From contig WHVD01000006.1 of the NCBI GenBank assembly GCA_015178975.1, forward strand, positions 1,364,001 to 1,428,000: a stretch of DNA of 64,000 nucleotides. Reading direction: 5' to 3'. The number at the start of each line of letters is the position of its first letter. Positions within the stretch are counted from its first letter, which is position 1. This stretch comes from Hysterangium stoloniferum. Taxonomy: Eukaryota; Basidiomycota; Agaricomycetes; Hysterangiales; Hysterangiaceae. Positions 47,464 through 59,162 of this stretch are shown here, in pieces. Position numbers and translations under genes: made by a program. The notes under the pieces were generated by a model, which did not search any database, was not told the origin of the DNA, and saw nothing but the letters and a program-made list of their open reading frames with translations.

Positions 47464-48119
47464 TGTGAAGAGTCATAGAAATTCTAACCATTTGATATAT
47501 GAAAATTATTGACCCTCTAGGTGTGATATCACTGTATTGACTATCAAAGTACAATGCAGGTATAAAAGGATTGGTTGCCATAAGTAACTGTGAAGTAACT
47601 AGAGGTGACTAAGATGGAAATAGAATTGACCTTTACAGTGCAATCCTGAAAGGGATGAGTCCAATGAAGTGGGACAGAGATAAGAATGGATCACAGGAAA
47701 GGATAGAAATGTGTAAGGAAATACTGGTAGTGACAAGCATGTTTGAGTAGTAAGGTCTGAGCTTTGACTACAAAGTACAAAGCTAAGAGTAATGTGTAGA
47801 ATCTTAACTTGTAGCCATTTGAGATGGCTGAGATGATACTCCCAATCATGGCTTGCAGGACACTTCAAAAGGGTGTCTTGGGTAAGTTGTGGTTACAGGG
47901 TAAAAGTGTCTGAGTTCCAAGTTATGACCACTAGTGTACACAAGACTATGGTATGTATGCACCCCCATAAGAGTCTATGTACCCACGGGCATACATAGAT
48001 CTTCGAACTAACACAAACAAATGTAAAAAAAGAATACTTTAGTTAGAAAATAAGAGAAAAATCTAAGAGATATAATCCAATGAAATGGTTATATTTCCCA
48101 GAGAGGGGTACCCCTCACA
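47464..48119 (+). repeat. LTR, 656 bp (TGTGAAGAG family)
   Basis: TGTGAAGAGTCATAG...GGTACCCCTCACA. No clear target duplication (ACCAC against CATGG), so it may be one end of a rearranged element and not a clean solo LTR. CpG-poor. Confidence 0.8.
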
Positions 48120-49489
48120 CATGGACAGCATCCACACATCAATGTCTTCTAATTCTTCCATTGATCTCATACCATAAGGGTCAAGAGTCAATGCTCACTC
48201 TCAAGCCCACTATGGAAACTACATGTTCAATCATGCTCCTCTAAGTCAAACTCCAGCTCTTCCTATATCCTTAAGTACATATGTAACTCTAATGTCAACT
48301 GAGCCTTTGTCTATTTCCCGAAATATGTCTTGATAGGGAATCAAACCTATAAGGTCAATTCCCTAGAACAAGTCCTCATTGTTGCCCCCTCCAAACAACC
48401 TGACTGTTACTTCAATTGTGACTGATTATCATCTATCTACCTTGAAGATGAAACTGGTATGCTCCTTAAATTTACAGCTGAAACATATGTTGTCTGAGGT
48501 ATGACTGTACCAATTCTTCTTGGGGAGGACTTCCACATGTGCTTAGTTAGTATTGTACTTAAACAGTCAATATCTGTTCTGCCATACTTTGACAGTTGGC
48601 ATTCTTTGCACACAGAGTAGTAAGTTACATGACTATTCACATAAACCTTTTGAAGTCATCTCAATGGACTTAATAACTGGACTACCTTACTCAGGAACAG
48701 AAACACACTCTGCCATTTTCATTGTGGTATATAAGCTAACACATTTTGCTATTTGTATACCCACATCTTCAAGCCTGTCTGCAGAGGGATTTGTACAGAT
48801 CTTTGTCAATAAAGTAGCCAGTCCTTTTGGACAACTGTCAAGATTAATCTGTGATCAGGACAAGAGATGGACCTGCCGGTTCTGGAGAGAGATGTCTGCA
48901 GGATGTATGGGACTTCAGTTGATGAATGCCAATATCAAACAAATGCTAAGAGCCTATCCATGAAAGAGGAATGGTCTAGGAATCCCTGGGGAGCTATCAG
49001 ACAGCCCCATGGGTGATCAATATACTGTACCAGGTTGAAGCAATCATAGGGCATTGAGAACAGCAAAATTGACAATTCTTCCAAGTCTGATGGAAAGGCT
49101 ATGGACTAGAGGAAGATTCATGGTTAAACAGTGCCAACCTTCAGAATACTCCAGCCCTTTTGAGATGTACTAAGAGAGAGTGGCACTAAAGAAGGAGTAC
49201 CAGACACAAAAGGAGAGCCTTAAGGGAAAAGGAGGGAGTGAGGAACTCCTTTCCAATTCCTCCTCCAGAGGAAAAATGGATTGACTTCACAGAGACTGAT
49301 GCATGTGATAATGGGACACCTGTATCAGGACATTCAGTAGTAAAAGTCAAAAGGAAAGGAAGGGACCATATTCTATGACTGGGAGCTTGTCAGGAGGATT
49401 AAATTACATGAGATCAATCTAACATGAGGGGATGGGGAGGAACTGCCCCCAAGGCCTACTCGTCGATGTGGTCCCCTGGAGAAGACTTA
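48120..49489 (+). pseudogene. Ty3/gypsy relic: protease end, integrase core, C-terminus
   Basis: 48,430-48,540 reads ETGMLLKFTAETYVV(stop)GMTVPILLGEDFH, the end of a gypsy protease. A fragment of the TGTGAATAG-type LTR on the minus strand follows. 48,645-48,900 is an integrase core (PFEVISMDLITGLPYSGTE, THFAICIPTSSSLSAEGF, LICDQDKRW) with two catalytic-type Asp positions visible. A C-terminal Pol piece ends with EELPPRPTRRCGPLEKTY before the LTR at 49,490. The reverse transcriptase is deleted. Confidence 0.8.
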
Positions 49490-49812
49490 TGTTAGAGTAT
49501 GACAAGTCATCAATAATAATGAATGACCTCATACCTCTTCCTGATTGTTAGATAACCTGATTCATGCAATGTGGTAGCGTACTTAGTCAGATTATAGTTT
49601 AGCTTCATACACAGAGTGTGCACAGACCAAATGCACAGACCATGTAAGCTAGTATATAGTTAGTTCCAGATGAGAGTAGAATCCTCATCTGGAAGCCTAG
49701 ACATATCATTGGTTTAACATTCTACACTGCTCTACCTAAAGTCACTTTCATAGTGCCTACTTAGAGAGTCCTTGTACTATGATCTCCAGGCTTGCAGAAC
49801 TTATAGTCAGAT
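49490..49812 (+). repeat. LTR related to the 53,783 solo LTR
   Basis: TGTTAGAGTATGAC...CCAGGCTTGCAG..; aligned along its length with the minus strand of 53,783-54,098 (both have TGACCTCATACCT, TATATAGTTAG, TGGAAGCCTAG). CpG-depleted compared with that copy. The right edge is approximate. Confidence 0.75.
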
Positions 49813-50945
49813 CCTTCGACTGACTTTAACAACTTATTGAGTTGGGCCAGTAGATTCCTCATCAGACTCAGACAGGAGCCATGAAGAGAACCCAGACTAT
49901 GGTCTCAAGTACCTGGGCAAGGATTGCTATGAAGGATTCCTGTTCCCAAAGGAGATCCACTTCTTATATAGTGACCCCAATCAATGAAGAAGGTTGCAAC
50001 CTTCATGTAGAGTCTGAAGGGGATGACACCCTAATATGCCCTTACCAAAGTCCCACCCAGTCACTTCTACATCTGCATCTGCCTCAAACCCCCCTGGAAT
50101 GATATCCCCTTACCAACTGATTTTCCCAACCCTCTCTCTTCCCCCTGCATACCTCTGGGTAGCCTGGTTCCTTCTGCCCACCCAGAAATGATGGAGGTTG
50201 ATCTGATATACAGTATGTCAATATGGAAGCTGACATTATTCCAATGAGTGAGAAGGCCAAAGAGAAGCAATGAGCCATTTGGCCAAGAAAGAGAGCTTTT
50301 CATCAAAAACCCTGTGCTGGACCCTTCATCACCCAACCACCCTCACAAACCATCCCCTCCCTTTATGCCTTCAAACTCCTTGGAAGTAGCTTCATGTCTT
50401 CCCCCTCTACCTAGATGTGGATTTCAGGTTATCCCCTCTGGATGATACCATGATGGACTTCTACCTGCTCATCAATGACCTGGTAGAGAGAGAGAACTTA
50501 GTGGAAGCCACTAGAGAGATTAAGCTCACTTCTAGTGGACTCCTGGTGCTCCCTGGACCATTTGGAAATGCTCCCAGTACTTTGTGGACCTACTTGAAAT
50601 GTTGTTACCACCAGAGAGCAATGATCCCAAGCAGCTGCCAGCTTCACCATCACATTCACCCACTGTGTCAGCCCCCACAGCCCCCTCATCATACAACTCA
50701 CTCAGATAGAGACCAAATATGCTCTGTTGTCTGAATTCAACAAAAGGCCTATAGTCACTGGAGCATCACTATGCACAAGTTTATACCCTTACCTTATGAT
50801 CAACAAGAATTGAAGTGTGAAGAGAGATGTGAATCACTTTGTGACAAATGTGAGCACTGGGCACAGATAATCCTTCAGCTTCGAGGTTCAGCACAAGAGG
50901 CCTGGGAAGGAGTCCTGGAAATTCTCCAGAAGTTCATGTAACATA
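49813..50945 (+). pseudogene. Gag-like leader and coding relic after the LTR
   Basis: Short proline-rich frames (49,881-50,102; 50,248-50,445; 50,417-50,734) and a final piece with LRGSAQEAWEGVLEIL look like a degraded retroelement Gag. No domain firmly identified. Confidence 0.45.
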
Positions 50946-51660
50946 CTCCTTCGAATTGGGGGGCACTGAAGAAGTAGGTGTGATCCTCTGTTGTTTCTAC
51001 ACTTATTTTCTCTTCTTGCCAAGTTAATATTTTATTCTAATTTTTTCCTATATTTTTTTTGAATGTTTTAATTAAAATACTCTTCACATATCTTATCTTA
51101 CATTATTTGGAAACTATATGTATACCTGTGGGTGTACTAGGTGCTAGAAGATAAGTCATTTTTACCCAGGAACCCCAACATGCAACTTAAGCGCAAGTTG
51201 AGGTTTGGGTGTTGTCTCAGCTGTTTTGGACAGCATTCACACATTACTACTCTCTACATTGCCATTGATATCACACTGTAAAAGTCAAGAGTCATTACTT
51301 ACTCTGGACTTTATCATCAACCTTGAGTTTTTGTTGTATCTCTGTTGTATCCACTCCTCAACCTCAAGTGTTTTCTTCTCTCTCCCATAAAACCCTTCAT
51401 GGTACATCTTTATTCATTTTAAACATAGTCTTTTGAGGAATTGAACCATAAGGGTTGCTTCTTTAACTCTAACTAACATCATCACAGACTTTGAGTAACT
51501 GTACAGTTTGCTCTTTACCACAACTTACTACTACTTATTCTTTATTATACTTCCTTCTAAGTAATATGTATTGTACTAAGTTGGTCAATACAATTCTTAC
51601 TGTACTTTACCAGTTGGTATTCTTCATACACAGAGTGGTAATCAACATGACTTTTTACAA
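50946..51660 (-). repeat. LTR-like repeat, minus orientation
   Basis: On the minus strand it starts about TGTAAAAAGTCATG (51,660) and contains the body shared with 51,700-51,960 in reverse (CCAAACCTCAACTTGC; CAGCTGAGACAA). A diverged member of the TGTGAAGAG family. Left edge unclear. Confidence 0.6.
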
Positions 51661-51689
51661 GGTCAGTGAATAATTTAAAGAGTAACTAT

Positions 51690-51962
51690 GCATTGATGCT
51701 GTCCAAAACAGCTGAGACAATCCCCAAACCTCAACTTGCACTATGTTGCATGTCAGGGTTTCAGGGTAAAAATTCTCTTGTCTTTTAGTGCCTAGTGTGC
51801 CTGCAAGTATATATGATGTTTTGAACTAAATATAAGATAATATATTTGGAGAATATCTTAATTGAAATATATCAAAGAAAATATTGAAAAAATTAAGGAG
51901 AAATATTAAATGTCCAGGAAAAAGAAATGTGAGGACAAGGAAAAATTACACCAACTTCCTCA
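51690..51962 (+). repeat. LTR fragment inverted relative to the preceding copy
   Basis: Matches 51,000-51,240 in reverse and ends TTCCTCACA at 51,965. Together the two form a large imperfect inverted repeat with a loop of about 450 bp. Confidence 0.6.
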
Positions 51963-52095
51963 CACTTGCAATTTGATAATACAGTGCAGAGTCAACCGAA
52001 AATATTATTAGAGAGCAAGACACTGAAATATATGAATGTTACACTGTGTGGTATGTTTTGGGTTTATGATCTCTTGCATAATTCAATACTACTTT
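51963..52095 (+). pseudogene. F-box gene 3' fragment (unit 3)
   Basis: Matches 20,998-21,085 and then 21,303-21,335 (TTTGATAATACAGTG; AAAATATTATTAGA; GGGTTTATGATCTCTT). The intervening 3' coding part is deleted. CpGs of unit 1 are TpG or CpA here. Confidence 0.8.
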
Positions 52096-52394
52096 ATCTA
52101 AAAGATCTCCTTTAAAGCATATTCTTAAACATTTCAGATTATGTTTTAAATTATTATTTAAAAATGGCATCAATTCCCTATGTTGATGGTACAATGTACT
52201 CTTGAATTTTTATTGAGAGGTGCCACAGGCTAGGACTCCAATGGCAGGTCCATCAGCCAGATTTATTTCAGCTAAGCAGAAGTAATGACATCCCAATGAA
52301 GTGACACTGTAAATGGTGTTCATCCCATATTAAAAGGCAAGAATTTTAGGTATTTTGGTACTTCAAACCAAAGTTGAAGCTGAATCTGATGAGG
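52096..52394. other. Unassigned sequence
   Basis: AT-rich. No repeat relation or gene recognised. Confidence 0.4.
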
Positions 52395-52522
52395 GAACAA
52401 GGTGCCAATAGTCACTTGATAGGGAGATAGATAGATAGATTCATGGCTCATATTGACAAGCTTCTAATCATCCACAAGATAGCAGATCACACATTATTTG
52501 CAGATTTCTCTTGTTGGGCCAC
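52395..52522 (-). pseudogene. Site-2 protease fragment (unit 3)
   Basis: Matches 22,908-23,022 including intron 4 and the exon junctions (AATCATCCACAAGATAGCAG vs AATCATCCACAAGATGGCAG). Interrupted by the LTR at 52,523 and resumes at 53,240. Confidence 0.82.
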
Positions 52523-53239
52523 TGCTAGGATCCTATCATCTCAGACCCCCACAACTTGGTTTTACCCTCATAACCCTCTGGAACCCTACTATTGGTATCC
52601 CCAACCATGGTGTCACCACCTGTGGTGCCCTGACACCTGTCACTCTATTGATTACCCTTTGACCTTCCCATTCCATCTCCACTCTGATGCTCTCCTGTCA
52701 CCCACTTGACATGTATGTGTTATTTGCCACCTCACAACCTTTAGAATACTTGTGTTTCATCACATTTAGTTTTAGTTTGATCTTTGTCCCTTTTCCCACT
52801 TCCTTTGACCCATCATGACTTCTCACTTCCTTGATCAGCCTTCCAATCATCTGCCATACTTTTGTATAAAAACCCCTCATGTAGCTATAGTTCTCCAGTT
52901 TGAATATTGACTTATATTACACTCCTCTTGTTCAAATCCCCTTTACTCTTCCCCTAATACTCTCAAAGATGTCATCAGCAAGCTGTGACTCTTACCCACA
53001 CAACTCTTAGTATTTCAGCCCTCTGGTTGATTGAGCTAAGTGTTGTCTTTAGTCTCCATCATACTATTTGCTCTGTTTGAAATACCAGAACACCCTAACA
53101 GTTCATGCAAGGGCACAACACATAAGTTGAAGCCAAGCTCCACTTGTCTTATAGAATTGGACCTCCCAACTAGTACAATTTCTATTGTCAGCCCCATGAC
53201 ATAGATCCCTTTTGCTCCTTTTGACCATAGATATTAACA
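52523..53239 (-). repeat. Solo LTR, 717 bp, target duplication GCCAC, inside a protease fragment
   Basis: TGCTAGGATCC...ATATTAACA, with GCCAC at 52,518-52,522 and 53,240-53,244. Unit 1 has the uninterrupted sequence at 23,018-23,030. Holds the shared box at 53,110-53,138 (GGCACAACACATAAGTTGAA). CpG-free to very poor, so an old insertion. Same size class as the 35,109 LTR. Confidence 0.9.
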
Positions 53240-53297
53240 GCCACTCTATATAACAAATATACCCACTCCTGTATTGACATTCTCTTTAACTAAAATA
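53240..53297 (-). pseudogene. Site-2 protease fragment, continued
   Basis: Matches 23,023-23,080 (CCACTCTATATAACAA.. vs CCACTCCATACAACAA..). Ends at the TA target of the Tc1/mariner element. Confidence 0.82.
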
Positions 53298-53536
53298 CAG
53301 TGACTTACAAAACGTATCCAATGTTTTGTAGTTTCAGTTTATATATGCTATATCCCAGTAGATAAAATAGTAGAAATCACCAGAATATTTGTGAACATGA
53401 CCTATCATGTATATATTTATATGGTAGAACTATATTATGTAATATCCATATATGGAAACACTATGAATATTTCAATGGAGAGCATTCATTGGATACGTTT
53501 TGTAACTGACACATTTAGGCAGGAAATTACTAGTAT

Positions 53537-54874
53537 TTAGTACTTAGTGTAGCCACCCTTTGCCTTTAATACATCTGAAGCCCTCCTAGGCATACTTTCA
53601 ATCAAATCCTGACACACCTTTTCATCAATATTGTACCATTCATCCACCACCCTCTCCCACAACTCTTCCATCCCCTGGGGTGCATTCTCATACCCTGCCA
53701 ACCTCCTCTTCAGGTGATTCCATAGGTGTTCAATGGGATTCAAGTCAGGAGACTGTGCTGGCCATGAGAGAACCCTGAAACCTATTAGAGTAAACTGCAA
53801 GCCTGGGGAGCAAGTTGAATGACTCTCTGTGTAGGGCAGAGAATGCGACTTAGATAGAGCGGTGTAGAAATAAACTGATGCTATAACTAGGCTTCCAGTT
53901 GAGGTTTCTACTCCTCAACTGGGGCTAACTATATACTATATTACATGGTTAATGCATGGGTCTGTGCTCACAAGGAACTCGGAACTCCGTCACTAAACTA
54001 ATAATACTATCACGGAAGTCCATGAACCGGCGATAACCTAAGCAGTCACAATACAAGGTATGAGGTCATACTAATAGATGATACCTCATATTCCAACAAA
54101 ACCATTTTCTTGGAACCAATTGTGGGCCTTCTTGCAGGTATGCTTGGGGTCATTGTCTTGCTGGAAGATGATACCATTGGCAGATTTACCATAGTCCTTA
54201 AGACTGGCTTGCAGGTCATCCTCCAGAACCTGGATGTAGAGATCCCCATCAATTCTTCCATCAATCTTGCATGCATACCCAACCCCCTCCCACAGCATGC
54301 ACCCCCAAACCATTAAAGATCCACCACCAAACTTCAGGGTTCCCTCAACCAGCCTGTCACTCAAGCCCTCCCCTGCCTTTTTCCACACCCACTTCCTGCC
54401 ATCTGACCCCAGCCTATTAATTTTGGTCTCATCAGACCACACCACCTTCTTCCAATCCTCCACAGTCCAATCCTGATGTGCCAAAGCAAAATCCATCCTC
54501 TCCTTCCTATGCCTCTTAGAAAGAAGAGGCCTTTTCTTCTTTACCACAGGCTTCATCCCAGCTGCCTTGAGTCCACGACACACTGTTTGAGGATTGAGTG
54601 ACTGGTTGGTGATAGTGCAAAGTGCCTTTTTTGCATCTACAGCTGTATCAGCCTTTCCAGAGCTGATAAGGTGTTGTGCAAAATGGATGTTGGCTGTGGA
54701 GAGTTTGGAAGGGTGACCACCAGAGGACTTAGAAAGGTGGGAACAGTGTTTAGAACAAAGTCTAGAGATAGTAGCATAGCTATAGCCAGTAGAAACTGAA
54801 ATATGTCTGGCAGAATGGCCACCATTAAGTAGAGAAAGGATCTCATACTGGGCAGCAGTGGAAAGGGGATGCAT
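53537..54874 (-). pseudogene. Tc1-type transposase interrupted by a solo LTR
   Basis: The coding parts are 54874-54099 and 53777-53537, together 1017 nt (338 codons plus stop), so no other lesion is present. DDE transposase of the Tc1 family: helix-turn-helix N-terminus (QYEILSLLNGGHSARHIS), then catalytic WSDET (residues near 148), QQDNDPKHT, and SPDLNPIEHLWNHLK. The spacing between the last two fits the DD34E class. As it stands, translation stops in the LTR three residues after NGF, so the third catalytic residue is lost. The coding region is almost CpG-free yet open. Confidence 0.93.
53783..54098 (-). repeat. Solo LTR, 316 bp, target duplication AAACC, inside the transposase
   Basis: On the minus strand TGTTGGAATATGAGG...TTACTCTAATA. 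AAACC is at 53,778-53,782 and 54,099-54,103. Contains CpGs, unlike the surrounding transposon, so a recent insertion. Small size and TGTTGGAATAT start suggest a copia-type LTR. Confidence 0.92.
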
Positions 54875-55226
54875 AGTTAGAATTGAGGGAATCTTAGCTG
54901 AGAAAGCCCTTCAACTTATACACTGTAGTATAGAATGATCACATGACATGTTGAAAAATATAAACAACTGCAAACAATCAACATAGGCACATGGTTTTCA
55001 TACTAGAACCTGTCAGTTACAAAATGTATCCAATGACCCCTCTCCATTAAAATATTCATAGTGTTTCCATATATCGATATTACATAATATAGTTCTACCA
55101 TATACATATATACATGATAGGTCATGTTCACAAATATTTTGGTGATTTCTACTATTTTATCTACTGGGATATAGCATATATAAGCTGAAACTACAAAACA
55201 TTGGATACGTTTTGTAAGTCACTGTA

Positions 55227-55300
55227 TGGAGAAGTGACATAGAGGGGTGAGGTCTGATACAGCCATCAATGCCTCAAGTCTTCACATTGCATACATACAA
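55227..55300 (-). pseudogene. Site-2 protease fragment, continued (unit 3)
   Basis: Matches 23,079-23,150 (GGAGAAGTGACATAG vs GGAGAAGTGACGTAG; GGGTGAGGTCTGAT). CpG sites changed to CpA. Confidence 0.82.
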
Positions 55301-55493
55301 TAGAATCCCTCTTAATCCATATGTACCTCTGATACCCCATAATCCCTTATATCCCTTAGCTCAAGCTATCCACCCTCAAAATCCATAACCACTCATGACT
55401 CATACCTTGGGGTGCTGTGAAGATCTGTTCCCAGAAGCTCTTCAGAGTATTATCTAGGTATATTATCAGTTTCCAAACCATATTCTGGACTAG
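55301..55493. other. Unassigned CpG-poor sequence
   Basis: No gene or clear repeat relation seen. Confidence 0.4.
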
Positions 55494-56355
55494 TGTTAGG
55501 ATCTGGAATCCACCAGAACCCAACCCTTATCCCTCCAGTACCCTTCAGCTCAGTTCTCAGTGGGATATTCCACCCTTAACTAGATGTCTCATCTGATGAC
55601 CCAGAACCCATTGGAATCCACCCCTTAACAGCTAACTTCTCCAAGAGTCCTTGGTTCATTACCTAACCCAGACTCTGGTCAGACTCCCACTTTCTTCTAG
55701 ATGCTTCAGTAATCCATGACCCAGACTCCTTGAATACATTCACTTGCTTATTGTTCCTGCACTTATTCCCTGATCTGTCCTGGTCCTTGTTCCTCATTTA
55801 TCATTTTTTGTTCACTTTTTTTATTATATGCTTATTTTGGAAACAGTTTCAAATATGTTTTGTTATGCTCTCATATTTTTAGTACAATTATTGGAACAAC
55901 TATACTGTATAGTCTTCCATAGTCATGTACTTACTCTCCAGTTTGAATCTCAAACTAGTCTTGACTTACTCTAATCTACTCCTTTGTTCTTTCTGTACAC
56001 TTAATATCTGGAACTCCTCAGAGCTCTGGTTATCTACACCTCTCATGTAAACATCTGTCAACTTGAAATAATGACAACTGAATGTATGTGGGAGGGCATA
56101 GCACATAAGCTGATGCCAAGTCCTTCTTGTACCCTGCAACTCAAACTTTTTTTGTGTCATCTGGCTATTTGTCCTCACCTGTGTATCATCAGAGCCCTTG
56201 GGCCTTCTGACTTCTGGTTCCCTCACATATTCTCAGACTCCTCAGAGTACCTGGACCAACACCTGTTCAAAGTTATGACCCAAACATCAAGGGCACAGCA
56301 CATGAGCTGAAGTCAAGTCCTTCTCATACCCTTTAATATTCCAATACTGTTAACA
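55494..56355 (-). repeat. Degenerate LTR-like repeat with two copies of the shared box
   Basis: Starts TGTTAGGATCTGG and ends near ACTGTTAACA. Boxes at 56,094-56,123 (GCATAGCACATAAGCTGATG) and 56,290-56,320 (GCACAGCACATGAGCTGAAG). The composition resembles a CpG-decayed form of the 39,104 LTR (ATCTGGAATCC, CCTCAGAG). Edges uncertain; no matching target duplication. Confidence 0.6.
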
Positions 56356-56470
56356 TACATGTGATCTCATACATGTGTATTGTACAGTTGCTTACATAAT
56401 TAGTCAGTGATGTGTTCTTGATCCACTGTGTGTGCACTGCTTTAACAGGTTATGGGCCCTGCCTTGATGT
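56356..56470. other. Unassigned short segment
   Basis: Includes GGTTATGGGCCC, also found at 37,937, so part of a dispersed repeat. Confidence 0.4.
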
Positions 56471-57133
56471 TGTGAGACATGAGGGGTACCCCTCTCTGGG
56501 GAATGTATGTAACTGCTTTATAGTATTATATTTTTCCTTTATTTTTCTACTATATTTTGACTAAGTAAAATCTTTGTTACATGCATTTACATTAGTTCAA
56601 AGATCCATTACACCTGTGGGTACATAGACTCTTGTGGTGTATACTTACTTTTGTCTTATGTACATACACTAGTGGGGGTAACAAAGAACTCAGACACTTT
56701 TTACCCTGTAACCATGACTTGCCTAAGGCATCATTTGAAGTGTCCTGCAAGTTGTGATTGGGGTATTGTCTCAGCCATCTCTAATGGCTACTAGCTACAT
56801 CTCCCTTTTACTCTGAGCTTTGTACTTACCATCAAAGCTCAGAATTATCTACTTGAACTTGCTCATCACTGCCCACACTTCTTTGCCCCTTCCTATTTTT
56901 TTCTTGCAAAACATTCTTACTTCTTCCATTTCATTGGAGTCTTTCATCTGAATTGTACTGTAAAGATCAATTCCACTTATTGTCTTAATCATCTTCAGCT
57001 CCCCTAGGATTGCTTATGACAATTACTCCCCTTTTACTTATATTGTACTTCAATAGTCAATATAACATTATCATACCTAGAAGGTCAATATTCTTCATAT
57101 ATTGAGTGGTCAGAACTTCTATGACTCTTCACA
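56471..57133 (-). repeat. LTR, 663 bp (TGTGAAGAG family), minus orientation
   Basis: On the minus strand TGTGAAGAGTCATAGAAG...GGTACCCCTCATG..CACA. Related to the copies at 36,975, 44,243 and 47,464. No target duplication recognised. Confidence 0.8.
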
Positions 57134-57988
57134 ATGGGACTCCCTTGGGTTGTAACTGAAACACACTCATTGTATTGCCATGCGAGGTGGAAGATCACAG
57201 AAACAACATGCCAGACACACCATTCCCAAAACTGAATGACAACAACTATACAGACTGGAGATATCAGATGGAAGCATATCTTACAACAAAAGATCTCTAG
57301 GATGTCATTAATGAATTGGAGAGCCAACCAGCAGATTCTGCCAACAAGAAGGCTGTAAAAACATGGGAGAAGGAGCAGTGACTGGTGAGACCAGAACTCA
57401 TACTTCAAGTTGAAACTGATCAACTCCTGCACACTCATTTTGATGACCCTGAAGAGATTTGGAAGAATCTTGAGAAGGTACACAGGGCATGAGGATTTGC
57501 AACACACCTTTCAATGTGATGATTGCAAAAGAAGAATCAAAATTGATGTGTACTTGGATTGCTGTAGTAAAACAGCTTACACACCAACTTCAGATAGGAG
57601 TTGAAATACATAATGAAGAAGTGATCATTGTACTCACACTCAGCTTACCACCATCCTATGAAAATTTTATTGTCACACTGGATGCACCCCTCATGAACAA
57701 CTCACACTCAATTTTGTAATCACATGCCTTCTTAATGAGGAATCATGACAGGATATAGCAAATGGACAAGAACTAGGCCAAAATACAGTGCTTTACATGA
57801 ATGGAATAGGTTGAGGGATGAATTCCCTTTGTTTTCATTGCTGCAACATGGTCATTGAAGAAAGGACTGTCCACAAAACAAACAAGGTCTCAAATTATTA
57901 AACTCTAGTACATCTGATGAAGATGAGATCAAAGAAAAGCAGAAGATGAAGAAAACTGAACCAAATAAGATCAAACAAATGTTGCTCA
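57134..57988 (+). pseudogene. Copia-type Gag relic
   Basis: From 57,209: MPDTPFPKLNDNNYTDWRYQ, MEAYLTTKDL, then stops. Further pieces are LLHTHFDDPEEIWKNLEKV and LTLSLPPSYENFIVTLDA, the hallmarks of copia Gag. A degraded CCHC region (CFHCCNM..) lies near 57,835. Many C-to-T stop codons. Confidence 0.82.
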
Positions 57989-58345
57989 GTGTTAAGATCT
58001 AAGCCAAAATGGGGAGAGGGGGCTCTAAGTTGGAGGGCCAATGATGGTAACTAAGTCAATCAGGTGGCCAATGATAGAGATTGTACTAGTCGGGAGGTCT
58101 GACTCTATAAATGTAGTGGAGCTTGGCTTCAATGTATGTGTTGCACCCTTGTACAAACTGTTAGGATGCTCTGGTATTTCAGACAGATCTACAGTACATA
58201 TGTATGCATTGAGAGGGATTCCACTGTATATATGTAACTACTCACATAATCATCCTGTTTTTCCCACTGCCAAGTGATGTACATATCCTACTAGTTCCTT
58301 GAGCAATATTCTGCAGTCCTATCAATGTGTGACTCAGACCCAGTG
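57989..58345 (+). repeat. LTR fragment (TGTTAAGATC family)
   Basis: Matches the first part of the 41,926 LTR (TGTTAAGATCTAAGC; GAGGTCTGACTCTATAAA; GAGCTTGGCTTCAA), with the box in reverse at 58,119-58,148. Similarity fades after about 58,190. Confidence 0.7.
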
Positions 58346-58349
58346 AGCC

Positions 58350-58905
58350 TATTTGACAACAGGCTTTTATTAATAATGAGACACAGAAAAAGGAAGATGG
58401 TTGAGATGACAGGAAATTAGAGCCAATTGAGCTGAAAAGAGTGTACTCATACATACATACAATCAATCCAATTTCACTTGATGCAGCACCCAAGAGGCAT
58501 AGCAGGCTGATATTGGGCATCAACCACCACTGTATCCATCATCATAAATGTGTCCCAAATATTTTGCATGGTGTGTTTGACGTTTTCATTTGAGATGTAT
58601 GTATCTTTGAGGTCATGAGGTCAGTAACAGTAAAACCAGGATACAAAAGGGGCTGAAGTGGAGAACCCTATAACATCAGTGAGAATACAATGACCTTTGT
58701 TAGCTACTCAACCAGTTTCTAGATGAGCTTACCTCTGACACATCAACCACAACCTCACCCCTCTAAGATTTCAACTTAAGCAAGTACTTTCACAAGAACC
58801 ATTTCAATGGAAAGATGGAACACAAGATACACCATGGATAGTGTGAGTTGATTATGGAATGTGCTAGCTTCCTAATTCACAGACATGATGAGGGGCTGCA
58901 GTCCT
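58350..58905 (-). pseudogene. Site-2 protease fragment, larger part (unit 3)
   Basis: Collinear with 23,285-23,830 (exon 4 and part of exon 3). Near 58,540 ACTGTATCCATCAT..AAATGTGTCCCAAAT matches 23,468. CpG-to-TpG/CpA changes and indels break the frame. Confidence 0.85.
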
Positions 58906-59162
58906 TACCTGAATTGGATGGTCTGGCAATGCTGCAGAAACCATAAACATGAAGTTGTAGCTATGGGGTGTTGGAGATGGTGATGAAACACCCACTCTCT
59001 GGAGAAGTTCTGTGAGAATTGGAAATACATATCTATCTGGCTGTATTTGTGTGTATGGTATAGTGAACAAGTCTGGATGAATAAGAGCCAGAGAGACCCT
59101 ATATTTGCATATGATACAGTTGACACTATATATGTATATAATCCATTATATAGGATTGGACC

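Larger units (their letters stand above)
53298..55224 (-). mobile_element. Tc1/mariner-type DNA transposon, split by a solo LTR
   Basis: Terminal inverted repeats start CAGTGACTTACAAAACG at 53,298 and end with the exact complement at 55,224. They are flanked by TA at 53,296-53,297 and 55,225-55,226, the Tc1/mariner target duplication. The inverted repeats are long: about 200 bp at each end is complementary, with a second inner copy of the terminal motif (53,480-53,510 and 55,008-55,030). It sits in the unit 3 protease copy; the empty site is AAATACGGAG in unit 1 (about 23,077). Without the 316-bp LTR and one 5-bp duplication it is 1606 bp. Confidence 0.95.
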
